A stretch of DNA of 16,435 nt from CAYHEQ01 sp964355795 (GTDB taxonomy: Bacteria > Patescibacteriota > JACPGU01), in assembly GCA_964355795.1 (NCBI GenBank), contig CAYHEQ010000015.1:1-16435 (forward strand). The letters run 5' to 3'. Position numbers and translations under genes: made by a program. Shown in pieces: positions 6,088-11,696 of the stretch. How positions within the stretch are numbered: the first letter of the stretch is position 1; each line of letters starts with the position of its first letter. The notes beneath the pieces are model-generated. The model had not been told where the DNA came from. It ran no database searches and saw only the letters and a list, made by a program, of their open reading frames with translations.

Positions 6088-6933
6088 TTATTTCTTCCCT
6101 CTTTTCACTCTCCTCTTCAATATAAATCTATTGCTGGATTTTTTTCTGGATCTAGTCTTGACTCCGTAAGCTTTTTTGCCCCAAGGAGTTTTCGGCCCCT
6201 TCTTGATACCCACTGGCGCCTTGCCTTCACCACCGCCGTGAGGGTGGTCAACCGGGTTCATCGCCGAACCTCTGACGGTTGGTCGCTTCCCCTTCCAACG
6301 ATTGCGACCGGCCTTGCCGATAGAAATCAGGTTATGTTCCACATTGCTCACTACTCCGATAGAAGCGAAACAATTTTTGTGCACCTTCCTGATTTCCGTG
6401 GAGGGAAGCTTGAGTGTGACCCAATCACCTTCTTTAGCCATAATAGTAGTGGCAGAGCCAGCGGAGCGAACTATCTGTCCTCCCTTGCCGATATGCAATT
6501 CTACATTATAAATATCTATTCCCGTAGGGATATTAGCTAATTTTACACGATTTCCCGCCTTTATGGTAGCCCTATCTGCCGTCACGATGTCCTCGCCCAC
6601 TTTTATGCCATTAGGCGCGAGCAAATATCTCTTGTCGCCATCTTTGTAATTGACCAACATGATATAGGCGGTACGATTGGGATCGTATTCTAGGCTCATC
6701 ACCCGCCCCGGCACATTGAGCTTGGTTTGACGAAAATCAATGAGGCGGTATTGCCTCTTGACGCCTCCGCCCCGATGACGAATGTTAATTTGTCCACCAG
6801 ATCCGCGACCAGCTTTTTGCCTTTTCACTTGTAGAAGATTTTTTTCTGGTTTTTTCTTGGTCAGCACAGAAAAATCAGCGACAATCATTTGTCTGCGAGA
6901 CGGAGTATAGGGTCTGAATGATTTAACTGGCAT
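6088..6933 (-). CDS. rplB: 50S ribosomal protein L2
   Basis: Large-subunit protein L2, needed for subunit association and peptidyl transferase activity. 281 residues, normal length (about 275). Landmarks are MPVKSFRPYTPSRRQM at the N-terminus, GRGSGGQINIRHRGGGVKRQYR (near 42-62), GGQIVRSAGS, and MNPVDHPHGGGEG (225-237), which contains the conserved histidine implicated in peptidyl transfer. The C-terminus is basic (KTRSRKKSSNRFILKRR). Start is the ATG at 6931-6933, with AACAAGATAGAA upstream and no Shine-Dalgarno. Normal position between rplW and rpsS. Confidence 0.98.
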   Translation of the reverse strand: MPVKSFRPYTPSRRQMIVADFSVLTKKKPEKNLLQVKRQKAGRGSGGQINIRHRGGGVKRQYRLIDFRQTKLNVPGRVMSLEYDPNRTAYIMLVNYKDGDKRYLLAPNGIKVGEDIVTADRATIKAGNRVKLANIPTGIDIYNVELHIGKGGQIVRSAGSATTIMAKEGDWVTLKLPSTEIRKVHKNCFASIGVVSNVEHNLISIGKAGRNRWKGKRPTVRGSAMNPVDHPHGGGEGKAPVGIKKGPKTPWGKKAYGVKTRSRKKSSNRFILKRRVKRGKK

Positions 6934-6969
6934 TTCTATCTTGTTATGCTAATTAATTCGCGTATCCAC

Positions 6970-7392
6970 CTATTCTGTTATTTTTCTTCTGCTTTTTTCT
7001 CTTTGACTGCCCCGAGCGTGGCCTAGCGCATTACTCAGCTTTTCTTCATCTGAATGACTATGCGAAGCATTATGAACATGCACTTCTTTGCTCTTTTTGC
7101 CTTCCGCTTTCTTCTCTTCTCTTATTTTGATAGTCTTCCCCTTTTCCAAAGTTACAATAGCTTTTTTGAAGCCTTTGACTACGCCCTTTCTTTTCCCCGC
7201 TCCCCTGCTCTTATCTTTCGTATTGACAATTCTCACTCGCAGAACCTTGGTAGCGAATATCTTCTCTATCGCTTTGGCGACTTCTGTCTTGTTGGTAGAT
7301 TGCAAAATTTTGAAAATATAAATCCCCCGCGCTTCTCCGGCCACCGCTTTTTCTGTTACCACTGGTTGCAAGATCAATGATTCGTGTTGCAT
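6970..7392 (-). CDS. rplW: 50S ribosomal protein L23 with His-rich tail
   Basis: Large-subunit protein L23, at the exit-tunnel rim and the main trigger-factor and SRP docking site. The core (about residues 1-95) is normal: ILQPVVTEKA, YIFKILQSTNKTEVAKAIEKIF, VRIVNTKDKSRGAGKRKG, KKAIVTLEKGKTIKI. After it comes a 40-45 residue extension with a histidine/serine cluster HVHNASHSHS (105-114) and a basic end SQREKSRRKITE. Standard L23 is about 95-100 residues. Start is the ATG at 7390-7392, one base after the rplD stop, so the two genes are very likely translationally coupled. Confidence 0.96.
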   Translation of the reverse strand: MQHESLILQPVVTEKAVAGEARGIYIFKILQSTNKTEVAKAIEKIFATKVLRVRIVNTKDKSRGAGKRKGVVKGFKKAIVTLEKGKTIKIREEKKAEGKKSKEVHVHNASHSHSDEEKLSNALGHARGSQREKSRRKITE

Positions 7393-7393
7393 A

Positions 7394-8179
7394 TTATTCT
7401 GCTTGCTTCTCTACTGGTTTTTGGGATGCTTTCTTAATAGCGACTTTTTTGGCAGTCGTAACTTTTTTTCGCGCGCCTTGAGTCTTCACGATAGTTTTGG
7501 GCTCTTCTGGCAACCTGTCTCGCTCACCCCTCTTGCTCTTCAAGGTCTCAAATCCTTGCAAAAGTTTCTCAAAAGCCTCGCGAGTGAAAACTAGCCATTC
7601 ATTTTGCAAAAGATAGTAAGCGCTGACTTTGGCCACATTGACAAGATGAACTAATTGACTATTGCGACAAGCCAGATACATCTTCGCTCCTGTTTCCGAT
7701 TTGGCAAAAGTCTCATCTACCACCATCAGCATATTATCATTAACCCCCAGCTTGGCAAAAAATGGCACTATATCCTTTGTCTTCCCAGAAAAATCCTCTA
7801 TCTTGTCCAAAATAATTATTCTGCCCTCTTTCGCTTTTTCTTGCAAAAGATGCGCCAAAACTAAGAGATTTTGCTTTTTATTAATCGTTTTAGAAAAATT
7901 TCTCGCGCTCCTAGGGCCGAAGGTGATGCCTCCGCCAATCCAAATCGGTGAACGCGAAGAGCCGTGGCGCGCGCGCCCTGTGCCCTTTTGTTGCCAAGGC
8001 TTCTTGCCACCACCGCGTACTTCCGATCTGGTTTTGGTGTGAGCGATGGCCACTCTCTTATTAGCCAGATTGGCCAAGGCCACATTGGCAATCAAAACAT
8101 CGGAGACTTTTTTCTCAAAATCAAAGTCCAGCTCCCCATTCTTTTCGCCACTAGTTGTTAGTATATTGATCTTTGTCAT
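7394..8179 (-). CDS. rplD: 50S ribosomal protein L4 with C-terminal extension
   Basis: Large-subunit protein L4, which lines the exit tunnel and in E. coli represses the S10 operon. The tunnel loop is recognisable: TKTRSEVRGGGKKPWQQKGT then GRARHGSSRSPIWIGGG and TFGPRSARNF. The globular part follows to about residue 205 (MYLACRNSQLVHLVNVAKVS, then YYLLQNEWLVFTREAFEKL). About 45-50 extra residues, rich in Lys, Arg and Thr, take it to 261 against a usual 200-210. Start is the ATG at 8177-8179, directly abutting seven heptamers that fill the gap to rplC. One base separates its stop from rplW. Confidence 0.97.
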   Translation of the reverse strand: MTKINILTTSGEKNGELDFDFEKKVSDVLIANVALANLANKRVAIAHTKTRSEVRGGGKKPWQQKGTGRARHGSSRSPIWIGGGITFGPRSARNFSKTINKKQNLLVLAHLLQEKAKEGRIIILDKIEDFSGKTKDIVPFFAKLGVNDNMLMVVDETFAKSETGAKMYLACRNSQLVHLVNVAKVSAYYLLQNEWLVFTREAFEKLLQGFETLKSKRGERDRLPEEPKTIVKTQGARKKVTTAKKVAIKKASQKPVEKQAE

Positions 8180-8228
8180 AAATCTTAAATCTCAAATCCT
8201 AAATCTTAAATCCTGAATCCTGAATCCC
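8180..8228. repeat. Seven heptamers exactly filling the rplC-rplD gap
   Basis: The 49-bp spacer consists of exactly seven 7-bp units and nothing else: AAATCTT, AAATCTC, AAATCCT, AAATCTT, AAATCCT, GAATCCT, GAATCCC. The first unit abuts the rplD ATG and the last abuts the rplC TAG. In the mRNA sense the unit is RGATTY, purine-rich, and could act as an unstructured ribosome-loading leader in place of a Shine-Dalgarno; that role is inference. Confidence 0.9.
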
Positions 8229-8834
8229 CTACATTCCCCGAATCTCTACCAAACTCCCTCTCGTTCCCGGCAAGGAACCTTTCACTAGCAAAAAATTATT
8301 TTTAGTATCAACACCCACTACTTGCAAATTGGAAATCGTCTTGCGCGTATTACCATAATGCCCCGCCATCCGAAGCCCCTTGATGACTCTTTGCGGAAAA
8401 CGACCGCCGATAGAGCCTACTTTTCTTTGTTGAGGATGGCCGTGGCTTGCGGGATGTCCTCGAAAACCGTACCTCCTAACGGGTCCTGTGAAACCGTGAC
8501 CTTTGATTGTGCCGGAAATTTTGACTTTTTCCCCTTTTTCAAAAATAGAAACGTCCATCGTATCGCCGATTTTCAAATTTTCCCCTTCTTTCGTGCGATA
8601 TTCTTTCAAATAACGCAAGCTCTTGCCGGATGATTTCAAATGCCCCGATTTTGGCTTGTTCATTTTTTTAGTTTCTGAAAAACCAATTTGGACAGCGTCA
8701 TAACCATCTTTTTCGCTATTTTTTACTTGAGTGACAAAGCAAGGCCCGGCCGAAATAACGGTCACGGGAACAACTACGCCATTTTCTTCAATGACGCTGG
8801 TCATACCTTCTTTCTTGCCTAGTAAAAATTTCAT
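8229..8834 (-). CDS. rplC: 50S ribosomal protein L3
   Basis: Large-subunit protein L3, an early assembly protein whose loop reaches the peptidyl transferase centre. 201 residues from the ATG at 8832-8834 (MKFLLGKKEGMTSV); a GTG two codons upstream is possible but less typical. Landmarks are GTIKGHGFTGPVRRYGFRG then PASHGHPQQRKVGSIGG, including the glutamine that is N-methylated in E. coli L3, and RMAGHYGNTRKTISNLQVV. Preceded by a 324-bp spacer holding two inverted repeats and a terminator-like hairpin, so its expression may be partly uncoupled from rpsJ. No Shine-Dalgarno. Confidence 0.97.
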   Translation of the reverse strand: MKFLLGKKEGMTSVIEENGVVVPVTVISAGPCFVTQVKNSEKDGYDAVQIGFSETKKMNKPKSGHLKSSGKSLRYLKEYRTKEGENLKIGDTMDVSIFEKGEKVKISGTIKGHGFTGPVRRYGFRGHPASHGHPQQRKVGSIGGRFPQRVIKGLRMAGHYGNTRKTISNLQVVGVDTKNNFLLVKGSLPGTRGSLVEIRGM

Positions 8835-8837
8835 AAT

Positions 8838-8941
8838 CACTAAACACTACGGATAGATACTGATATACGGAAAAATGCTACGCTCTAGACATTCTTATGA
8901 ATTTTGTCCGTATATCCGTAAAAATCCGTAAGTGTCTAGTG
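8838..8941. repeat. Long inverted repeat immediately upstream of rplC
   Basis: Arms at 8838-8875 and 8902-8941 are closely complementary: CACTAAACACTACGGAT on the left against the reverse complement CACTAGACACTTACGGAT on the right, continuing through GATATACGG in both. The loop is about 26 bases. In the rplC transcript it would form a stem of roughly 38 bp ending about 4 bases before the start codon. It is a further sequence type of spacer hairpin. Confidence 0.85.
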
Positions 8942-8950
8942 AAGCGAAAA

Positions 8951-8983
8951 CAAAAAGACCGACAAAGCCTGTGGCTTGACCGG
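8951..8983 (-). terminator. Terminator-like hairpin (attenuator) between rpsJ and rplC
   Basis: On the minus strand, CCGGTCAAGCC (8983-8973) pairs with GGCTTTGTCGG (8969-8959) around a 3-base loop, with one mismatch and two GU pairs. It is followed directly by TCTTTTTGTTTT. This is the layout of an intrinsic terminator inside the operon, after rpsJ and before rplC. Since the distal genes must still be expressed, partial read-through, attenuation or an unseen downstream promoter is implied. Confidence 0.72.
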
Positions 8984-9017
8984 CCATCTGGCTCTTACTT
9001 ATCACCGCTTGGATGAT
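8959..9017 (-). ncRNA. Candidate structured RNA leader in rpsJ-rplC gap
   Basis: Three consecutive hairpins can be drawn on the minus strand. ATCA(T)CC-AAGC-GGTGAT is at 9001-9017, GCC-AGAT-GGC at 8983-8992, and the terminator-like stem at 8959-8983. The last base of hairpin two is shared with the terminator stem, so they may be mutually exclusive. GC content is higher than in the surrounding repeat spacers. I do not recognise it as a known RNA family; it could be a ribosomal-protein-responsive leader or simply a terminator with neighbours. The 324-bp gap 8835-9158 otherwise holds only the inverted repeats listed. Confidence 0.4.
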
Positions 9018-9032
9018 AGTATAAGACACGAG

Positions 9033-9157
9033 CACTAATTCTCTCGAATTAACTCCAATTTCACTAATTTAATGCTTTTTTTCGCGACAATTTGCGACTA
9101 TTTCTTGATATTTATTTTTAATTAGAGAGAATATGAGTTAATTTGCGAAAATTCGCG
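9033..9157. repeat. Inverted repeat of the 10-bp family, downstream of rpsJ
   Basis: Left arm near 9033-9073 (CTAATTCTCTCGAATTAACTC, within a longer arm) and right arm near 9118-9157 (AGAGAGAATATGAGTTAATT, then TGCGAAAATTCGCG). The arms pair, with the AATTAACTC/GAGTTAATT block exact. Units are degenerate decamers (AGAGAGAATA, TGAGTTAATT, TGCGAAAATT), the same type as 4968-5008 and 10861-10897. Confidence 0.78.
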
Positions 9158-9158
9158 T

Positions 9159-9554
9159 TTACATTTTTATCTCTATATCCACGCCAGCTGGCAGATTGAG
9201 ATTCATGAGCGAATCTATCGTCTTCTGCCCGGGATCAAAGATATCTATCAACCTTTTGTGAATTCTCATGGCAAATTGCTCTTGGGAATTTTTATGAACG
9301 AAAGTAGAACGCAAAACCGAGTAGAGATTTCTCTCTGTCGGTAGCGGTATCGGCCCGGCGACATTAGCCCCCGTGCGCTTCACTGTTTCCAATATCTGCG
9401 CCGCTGACTGATCTAGCACCTTGTGATCATAGGCCTTGAGCTTCAGCCTGATCCTTTGAGCCGAAGCCTTGGGTTTCTTGTCAGTGATAGCTCCCGCCTT
9501 GGGGGCAGTCTGGGGATTTTCTTTTAATGCGCTTTTGGATTTTGTATCCGCCAT
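9159..9554 (-). CDS. rpsJ: 30S ribosomal protein S10 with N-terminal extension
   Basis: Small-subunit protein S10 (NusE), which also joins the transcription antitermination complex. The conserved core starts at QRIRLKLKAYDHKVLDQSA and continues with TGANVAGPIPLPTERNLYSV, VHKNSQEQFAMRIHKRLIDI and the C-terminal LPAGVDIEIKM. In front is an extension of about 32 residues rich in Lys, Ala and Ser (MADTKSKSALKENPQTAPKA); typical S10 is about 102 residues and this one is 131. Start is the ATG at 9552-9554. A shorter S10 starting inside the core lacks a suitable ATG, so the extension is likely real. It lies 48 bp after tuf, with a hairpin in that gap. Confidence 0.97.
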   Translation of the reverse strand: MADTKSKSALKENPQTAPKAGAITDKKPKASAQRIRLKLKAYDHKVLDQSAAQILETVKRTGANVAGPIPLPTERNLYSVLRSTFVHKNSQEQFAMRIHKRLIDIFDPGQKTIDSLMNLNLPAGVDIEIKM

Positions 9555-9567
9555 GTTAATACCAGTA

Positions 9568-9588
9568 AAATGCGGACGAGCCGCATTT
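9568..9588 (-). promoter_or_regulatory. Perfect 8-bp hairpin between tuf and rpsJ
   Basis: AAATGCGG (9568-9575) and CCGCATTT (9581-9588) form a perfect 8-bp stem with a 5-base loop in the 48-bp tuf-rpsJ gap. On the minus strand it is followed by TACTGG rather than a U-tract, so it is a weak terminator at best. An RNA-processing or stabilising hairpin at the str/S10 boundary is a plausible alternative. Confidence 0.6.
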
Positions 9589-9602
9589 CACATACTATTT
9601 AT

Positions 9603-10802
9603 TTATTTTGTAATCTTTGTGACTGCGCCCGCGCCGACGGTTCTGCCACCTTCACGAATAGCGAAACGCAAGCCTTCTTCCATCGCTACCGGGGCAATCA
9701 ATTTGATGTTGATGTCAATAGTGTCGCCCGGCATAACCATTTCTACTCCTTCAGCCAAGATGACCTCGCCCGTTACATCCGTTGTTCTGATGTAGAATTG
9801 TGGCTTGTATCCTTTGAAAAATGGGGTATGACGACCACCTTCTTCCTTAGTCAGGATATAAGCTCGGCCTTCAAATTCAGTATGAGGCGTAATAGTGCCT
9901 GCTTTAGCCAAAACTTGACCTCTTTCAATATCTTCTTTCTCAATACCGCGCAGTAAAACGCCCACATTGTCGCCCGCTTGACCTTGATCCAACAGTTTGC
10001 GGAACATTTCCACCCCGGTCACGACTGTTTTCTTGGTAGGACGGAGACCAACAATTTCTATTTCGTCGTTGATTTTGACGATGCCCCTTTCAATACGTCC
10101 CGTCGCGACAGTGCCACGACCTTTGATGGAGAAAACATCTTCTACGGCCATCAGAAATGGCTTGTCAATGTCTCTTTTTGGTTCTGGGATGAAGGTATCC
10201 AAGGCGGTGGTCAGCTCCAAGATAGGCCCGCAATTAGGGCAATCTTGTTTGCCACAGGCGCATTCTAGCGCTTTGGTGGCCGAACCTTTGACGATAGGCG
10301 TATCTTTGCCGGGAAATTCATATTTAGTCAAAAGATCGCGCACCTCTTCCTCCACTAGCGACACCAATTCTGGGTCAGAAACCATGTCGGTCTTGTTCAA
10401 AAAGACAACAATGTGCGGTACGCCTACTTGACGCGCGAGCAAGATGTGTTCGCGAGTCTGGGGCATCGGACCATCAGCGGCGGAAACCACCAGAATAGCG
10501 CCGTCCATTTGCGCCGCGCCAGTAATCATGTTTTTGATATAGTCAGCGTGACCTGGACAGTCCACGTGAGCGTAGTGCCTATTGGCTGTCTCATATTCAA
10601 CGTGCGCGGTATTAATAGTAATACCGCGAGCCTTTTCTTCAGGCGCGTTGTCTATTTGGTCATAACCTTTGACCTCTACATTCTGACCGGAAGCCGCCAA
10701 AATCTTGGTGATAGCCGCTGTCAGAGTAGTCTTGCCGTGATCAACGTGGCCGATAGTGCCAACATTGAGGTGAGGCTTGTTGCGTTCAAATTTGTCTGCC
10801 AT
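9603..10802 (-). CDS. tuf: Elongation factor Tu with a four-cysteine insert
   Basis: GTPase that delivers aminoacyl-tRNA to the ribosomal A site. 399 residues. G1 GHVDHGKT (18-25), switch I RGITI (59-63), G3 DCPGH (81-85), G4 NKTD (136-139) and G5 SAT (174-176, usually SAL) are all present. Domains 2 and 3 show GRGTVATGRIERG, VGVLLRGIEKEDIERGQVL, EEGGRHTPFFKGYKPQFYIR and REGGRTVGAGAV. After G5 the usual acidic linker is replaced by C181-x-C183-x4-C188-x2-C191, a possible metal knuckle. The ATG at 10800-10802 has a strong Shine-Dalgarno AGGAGG (10808-10813), unlike the ribosomal-protein genes. A promoter at 10940-10968 makes it the first gene of the block. Confidence 0.98.
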   Translation of the reverse strand: MADKFERNKPHLNVGTIGHVDHGKTTLTAAITKILAASGQNVEVKGYDQIDNAPEEKARGITINTAHVEYETANRHYAHVDCPGHADYIKNMITGAAQMDGAILVVSAADGPMPQTREHILLARQVGVPHIVVFLNKTDMVSDPELVSLVEEEVRDLLTKYEFPGKDTPIVKGSATKALECACGKQDCPNCGPILELTTALDTFIPEPKRDIDKPFLMAVEDVFSIKGRGTVATGRIERGIVKINDEIEIVGLRPTKKTVVTGVEMFRKLLDQGQAGDNVGVLLRGIEKEDIERGQVLAKAGTITPHTEFEGRAYILTKEEGGRHTPFFKGYKPQFYIRTTDVTGEVILAEGVEMVMPGDTIDINIKLIAPVAMEEGLRFAIREGGRTVGAGAVTKITK

Positions 10803-10860
10803 TTTATCCTCCTGTTATTTACTATTTGCGTTTTTTATTCTATTGGATTTTTGGATTTTT

Positions 10861-10897
10861 CGCGAAAATTAGAGTTAATTAGCGAAAATTAGCGACT
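10861..10897. repeat. Decamer repeat in the tuf leader
   Basis: Consecutive decamers CGCGAAAATT, AGAGTTAATT, AGCGAAAATT, AGCGACTCAT with exact 10-bp register. This is the same unit as in the rpsJ-rplC and rpsC-rplV gaps. It lies in the untranslated leader between the tuf promoter and the tuf Shine-Dalgarno. Confidence 0.72.
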
Positions 10898-10939
10898 CAT
10901 CACAAAGAAACCTTTGCTATCTTTCAATAGCTAAAGACC

Positions 10940-10968
10940 ATTTTACCTGATTTCCGGAAGCAGTGCAA
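10940..10968 (-). promoter_or_regulatory. Sigma70-type promoter for tuf and the S10 block
   Basis: On the minus strand, TTGCAC (10968-10963), a 17-bp spacer and TAAAAT (10945-10940). Predicted transcription start is near 10933, giving a leader of about 130 bases that contains a small AAAG/CTTT hairpin, the decamer repeat and the AGGAGG site. It faces away from the toxin-antitoxin promoter at 11013-11041; the two are about 45 bp apart. Confidence 0.68.
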
Positions 10969-11012
10969 GAGGGATTTTTTTGTTTCTCAAAAATTTGTCT
11001 CCAAAAAAATGT

Positions 11013-11041
11013 TTGACACGCATTGCCAATACTTCTATAAT
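11013..11041 (+). promoter_or_regulatory. Perfect consensus promoter of the toxin-antitoxin operon
   Basis: TTGACA (11013-11018), 17-bp spacer, TATAAT (11036-11041): both hexamers match the sigma70 consensus exactly. The normal start, seven bases after the -10, falls on 11048, which is the A of the antitoxin ATG. The transcript is therefore predicted to be leaderless. Fully consensus promoters are usually held down by a repressor, consistent with autoregulation by the antitoxin. Confidence 0.85.
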
Positions 11042-11047
11042 CAAGCT

Positions 11048-11272
11048 ATGATTACAAAAAGCATCAATATTATTCAAAAAAAATCTATCCCCCTACCTAG
11101 TTCGTGGAGAAATACTAGGGTTTTTGTTTCTATTTCTCCTGACTCTTTGATATTCAAAAAAACAAAACCGCTAGACCTTGCTTCCATCAAGAAAAAGATG
11201 GGATTTGCTGGCAAGAATATCTCCCAGAAAGAGATATCTTCCGCCATAAAAAATGCTAGAAAACAAAAATAG
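11048..11272 (+). CDS. Putative AbrB/MazE-like antitoxin
   Basis: A 74-residue protein directly upstream of a PIN-domain toxin, 7 bp away, so the context says antitoxin. Residues 1-38 resemble a degenerate SpoVT-AbrB swapped-hairpin fold: a short strand ITKSINIIQ, then KKSIPLPSSWR in place of the usual KGQVTIPKEIR, then VFVSISPDSLIFKK. The C-terminal half (about 44-74) is helical and basic, suited to binding and neutralising the toxin. The ATG at 11048 is chosen over an in-frame ATG at 11009 because that one overlaps the -35 element. No Shine-Dalgarno is possible if transcription begins at 11048. The family call is tentative; the role rests mainly on context. Confidence 0.68.
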   Translation: MITKSINIIQKKSIPLPSSWRNTRVFVSISPDSLIFKKTKPLDLASIKKKMGFAGKNISQKEISSAIKNARKQK

Positions 11273-11279
11273 ATTATAG

Positions 11280-11696
11280 ATGAAGATTGTTCTAGATACC
11301 AACGTCGTTATTTCGGGACTTTTGTGGAAAGGGAGCGCAAAAGTTCTTTTTGATTTTATTGAAAAAAATAAAATAACAATCTGTCTCACGCCAAAAATTC
11401 TTCATGAGATAAAAAAGGTTCTAGAATATCCAAGGATAAAAAAACAGATACGTAAGGTTGGCGTGGATACCAATGAAGCATTATTTTTTCTGCTACAATA
11501 TTCAGAGATATACCAAGACATAGACATCTTCCATGTTGTAGCCGACGATCCGAGCGATGACATGTTCGTCAATTGCGCTGTCGCATGTGGCTCTCGATAT
11601 ATTATTTCTGGAGACCAACATCTGTTGAAAATAAGAGAATTTCAAAAGATAAAGATTCTGACGATAAAAGATTTCTTAAAGAAAAAAAATCGATGA
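11280..11696 (+). CDS. PIN-domain ribonuclease toxin (VapC-like, TIGR00305 type)
   Basis: 138 residues of PIN-domain sequence, predicted to cleave RNA with a Mg2+ or Mn2+ site. The acidic residues are in the expected places: D6 in IVLDTNVVISGL, E43 in ILHEIKKVLEYP, D93/D94 in VVADDPSDDMFVNCAV, and D112 in YIISGDQHLL. The DDPSDDMF and SGDQHLL signatures match the "putative toxin-antitoxin system toxin component, PIN family" group (COG1569). Translation probably couples to the antitoxin 7 bp upstream. Its stop codon overlaps the start of the next gene in an ATGA (11693-11696), so the membrane protein is the third cistron of the operon. Confidence 0.88.
   Translation: MKIVLDTNVVISGLLWKGSAKVLFDFIEKNKITICLTPKILHEIKKVLEYPRIKKQIRKVGVDTNEALFFLLQYSEIYQDIDIFHVVADDPSDDMFVNCAVACGSRYIISGDQHLLKIREFQKIKILTIKDFLKKKNR

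Noticed and set aside
8950..9020. tRNA gene in the rpsJ-rplC gap
   Set aside because: Three hairpins in a row looked tRNA-like at first, but there is no acceptor pairing, no T-loop consensus and no anticodon arm of standard size.
9018..9023. TATACT as the -10 of an internal promoter for rplC (minus strand)
   Set aside because: No acceptable -35 at 16-18 bp and the implied start would lie inside the first hairpin; too weak to list.
9997..10431. Plus-strand open frame opposite tuf
   Set aside because: Antisense shadow of EF-Tu without promoter, Shine-Dalgarno or domain content.
11009..11047. Earlier ATG for the antitoxin
   Set aside because: This start overlaps the -35 element of the promoter, so it would not be transcribed.
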